From Thalassovita mangrovi (lineage in GTDB: Bacteria > Pseudomonadota > Alphaproteobacteria > Rhodobacterales > Rhodobacteraceae): a stretch of DNA of 64,000 nucleotides. Made by a program: the position numbers and the translations under genes. The stretch is taken from positions 930,001 through 994,000 of the forward strand of contig NZ_WWEN01000002.1 in NCBI RefSeq assembly GCF_009857745.1, given 5' to 3'. The notes under the pieces were generated by a model, which was given only the letters and a program-made list of their open reading frames with translations, did not search any database and had not been told where the DNA came from. Below are positions 63,160 to 64,000 of this stretch, piece after piece (position 1 is the stretch's first letter; every line of letters begins with the position of its first letter).

Positions 63160-64000
63160 ACTGCAGGACGTGACCGTCGCCTACGGGCAGCACCGGGCGC
63201 TGGAAGGCGCATCGCTGAAGGTACGCCCGGGCGAAATCGTGGTGATCCTCGGCGCCAATGGCGCGGGAAAGTCGACGCTGCTGAAAGCAGTGTCGGGCAT
63301 TTGCGAGGGCAAGGCCGGAGGATCGATAAGGCTGGATGGGGAGGAGCTGATCGACCTTTCGCCCGACCGGATCGTCGAGGAAGGCGTCGCGCTGGTCCCC
63401 GAGGGGCGCGGCATCTTCGGCGACCTGACGGTCGAGGAAAACCTGATGCTGGGCGCCTATCCGAAACGCGCCAAGGGCGAGGAACAGGCCAACCTGGAAC
63501 GGGTCTATGGGCTGTTCCCGAAACTCATCGAACGCCGCCGCCAGGTGGTGCGCACCATGTCGGGGGGCGAGCAGCAGATGGTCGCCATCGGCCGCGCCAT
63601 GATGTCGAGCCCGCAAATCCTGACGCTGGACGAACCCTCGCTGGGGCTGTCGCCGCTGCTGTGCAAGGAACTGTTCCAGAACCTGAAGGCGGTGAAGGGC
63701 TTGGGCATCGGCATCCTGATGGTCGAACAGAATGCCAAGCAAAGCCTCGCCATCGCCGACCGGGGGTATCTGCTGGAAAACGCCCATATCGTGTTCGAGG
63801 ACACGGCGCAGGCCTTGATGCACGACCCGGCGGTGCAGGCCGCCTATCTCGGCGCGGGCGGGGCGGCATCGCCGCATACCCACGAAGACCCGATTGAGCA
63901 CAGCGAAACCCTACCCGTCCCCGAGGTGCCGCGCAGTTTCGCCGTTCGGCCGCCGTCGCGGCAACGGCAATCGGCCGACGCGCTGCTGGGCATCCGCACC
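63152..64000 (+). CDS. livF: ABC transporter ATPase, LivF type, cut off at the right edge
   Basis: 283 codons are visible without a stop. Walker A is GANGAGKSTLLK, the signature MSGGEQQMVAIGRAMM, Walker B ILTLDEPSLGLSPLL, followed by LMVEQNAKQSLAIADRG. The LivF fold should end near residue 240 (DPAVQAAYLGAGGAA); at least 45 further residues rich in Pro, Glu and Arg follow (HTHEDPIEHSETLPVPEVPR), an unusual extension of unknown role. Starts 8 bp before the livG stop. Confidence 0.88.
   Translation, partial: MLELQDVTVAYGQHRALEGASLKVRPGEIVVILGANGAGKSTLLKAVSGICEGKAGGSIRLDGEELIDLSPDRIVEEGVALVPEGRGIFGDLTVEENLMLGAYPKRAKGEEQANLERVYGLFPKLIERRRQVVRTMSGGEQQMVAIGRAMMSSPQILTLDEPSLGLSPLLCKELFQNLKAVKGLGIGILMVEQNAKQSLAIADRGYLLENAHIVFEDTAQALMHDPAVQAAYLGAGGAASPHTHEDPIEHSETLPVPEVPRSFAVRPPSRQRQSADALLGIRT

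Overview
The window is chromosomal DNA of a GC-rich alphaproteobacterium, most likely a marine or roseobacter-type member of the Rhodobacteraceae. The signs are a phosphatidylcholine synthase beside xerC, a ycjX-GNAT-ycjF gene set, a heterotetrameric sarcosine oxidase cluster near a betaine ABC transporter, two Liv-type ABC transporter loci, and copies of an intergenic element carrying GAGTATTT...CCAAGAAGAA. Gene density is high and neighbours often overlap by 4 bases. I saw no rRNA, tRNA or CRISPR array.

Layout: 1-4541 holds a broken-off MFS permease, a cupin protein, a YeeE/YedE sulfur transporter, and an operon of a secreted COG4315-type protein, an ECF sigma factor and its anti-sigma factor. 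4554-14763 is mostly housekeeping: priA, a transaldolase-like fsa, DUF484-xerC, pcs, ogt, ileS and a truncated haemoglobin. It also contains a cluster of DnaA boxes and a candidate small RNA or leader upstream of ileS. 14972-23000 holds ycjF/GNAT/ycjX, truA, pxpA, a DadA-like oxidase, purU and a small kinase-like protein. 23205-38177 is a catabolic locus around a TetR regulator. On one side lie a Liv ABC transporter, an acyl-CoA ligase and an acyl-CoA dehydrogenase. On the other lie a thiolase, a hydratase/3-hydroxyacyl-CoA dehydrogenase fusion, a CaiB/BaiF enzyme, an enoyl-CoA hydratase and a nitronate monooxygenase. Together they look like uptake, CoA activation and beta-oxidation of an unidentified, possibly alpha-methyl-branched, carboxylic acid. 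38256-41472 is a copper module (cueR, copA, copZ) with two CueR-type promoters.

The most interesting part is 41538-46758, a complete transposon. It has an 8-bp target duplication (GGCGCATC) and 60-bp terminal inverted repeats identical at 58 positions. It carries an IS1-type transposase interrupted by one in-frame TAA, a MerR-like regulator, and a 939-residue protein with an N-terminal SIR2 domain, a P-loop NTPase and a long helical C-terminus. That architecture matches SIR2-STAND anti-phage sensors, so the element looks like a self-contained mobile defence cassette. It landed 15 bp upstream of a likely promoter of the next gene, a DEAD-box RNA helicase (47031-48311).

48397-57834 combines a glycine betaine/proline ABC importer (proXWV order of transcription) with sarcosine oxidase soxBDAG and an AraC regulator, consistent with betaine-to-glycine catabolism. 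From 57948 to the right edge lies an aldehyde dehydrogenase followed by a second Liv-type ABC transporter. Its last ATPase gene runs off the window with an unusual C-terminal extension.
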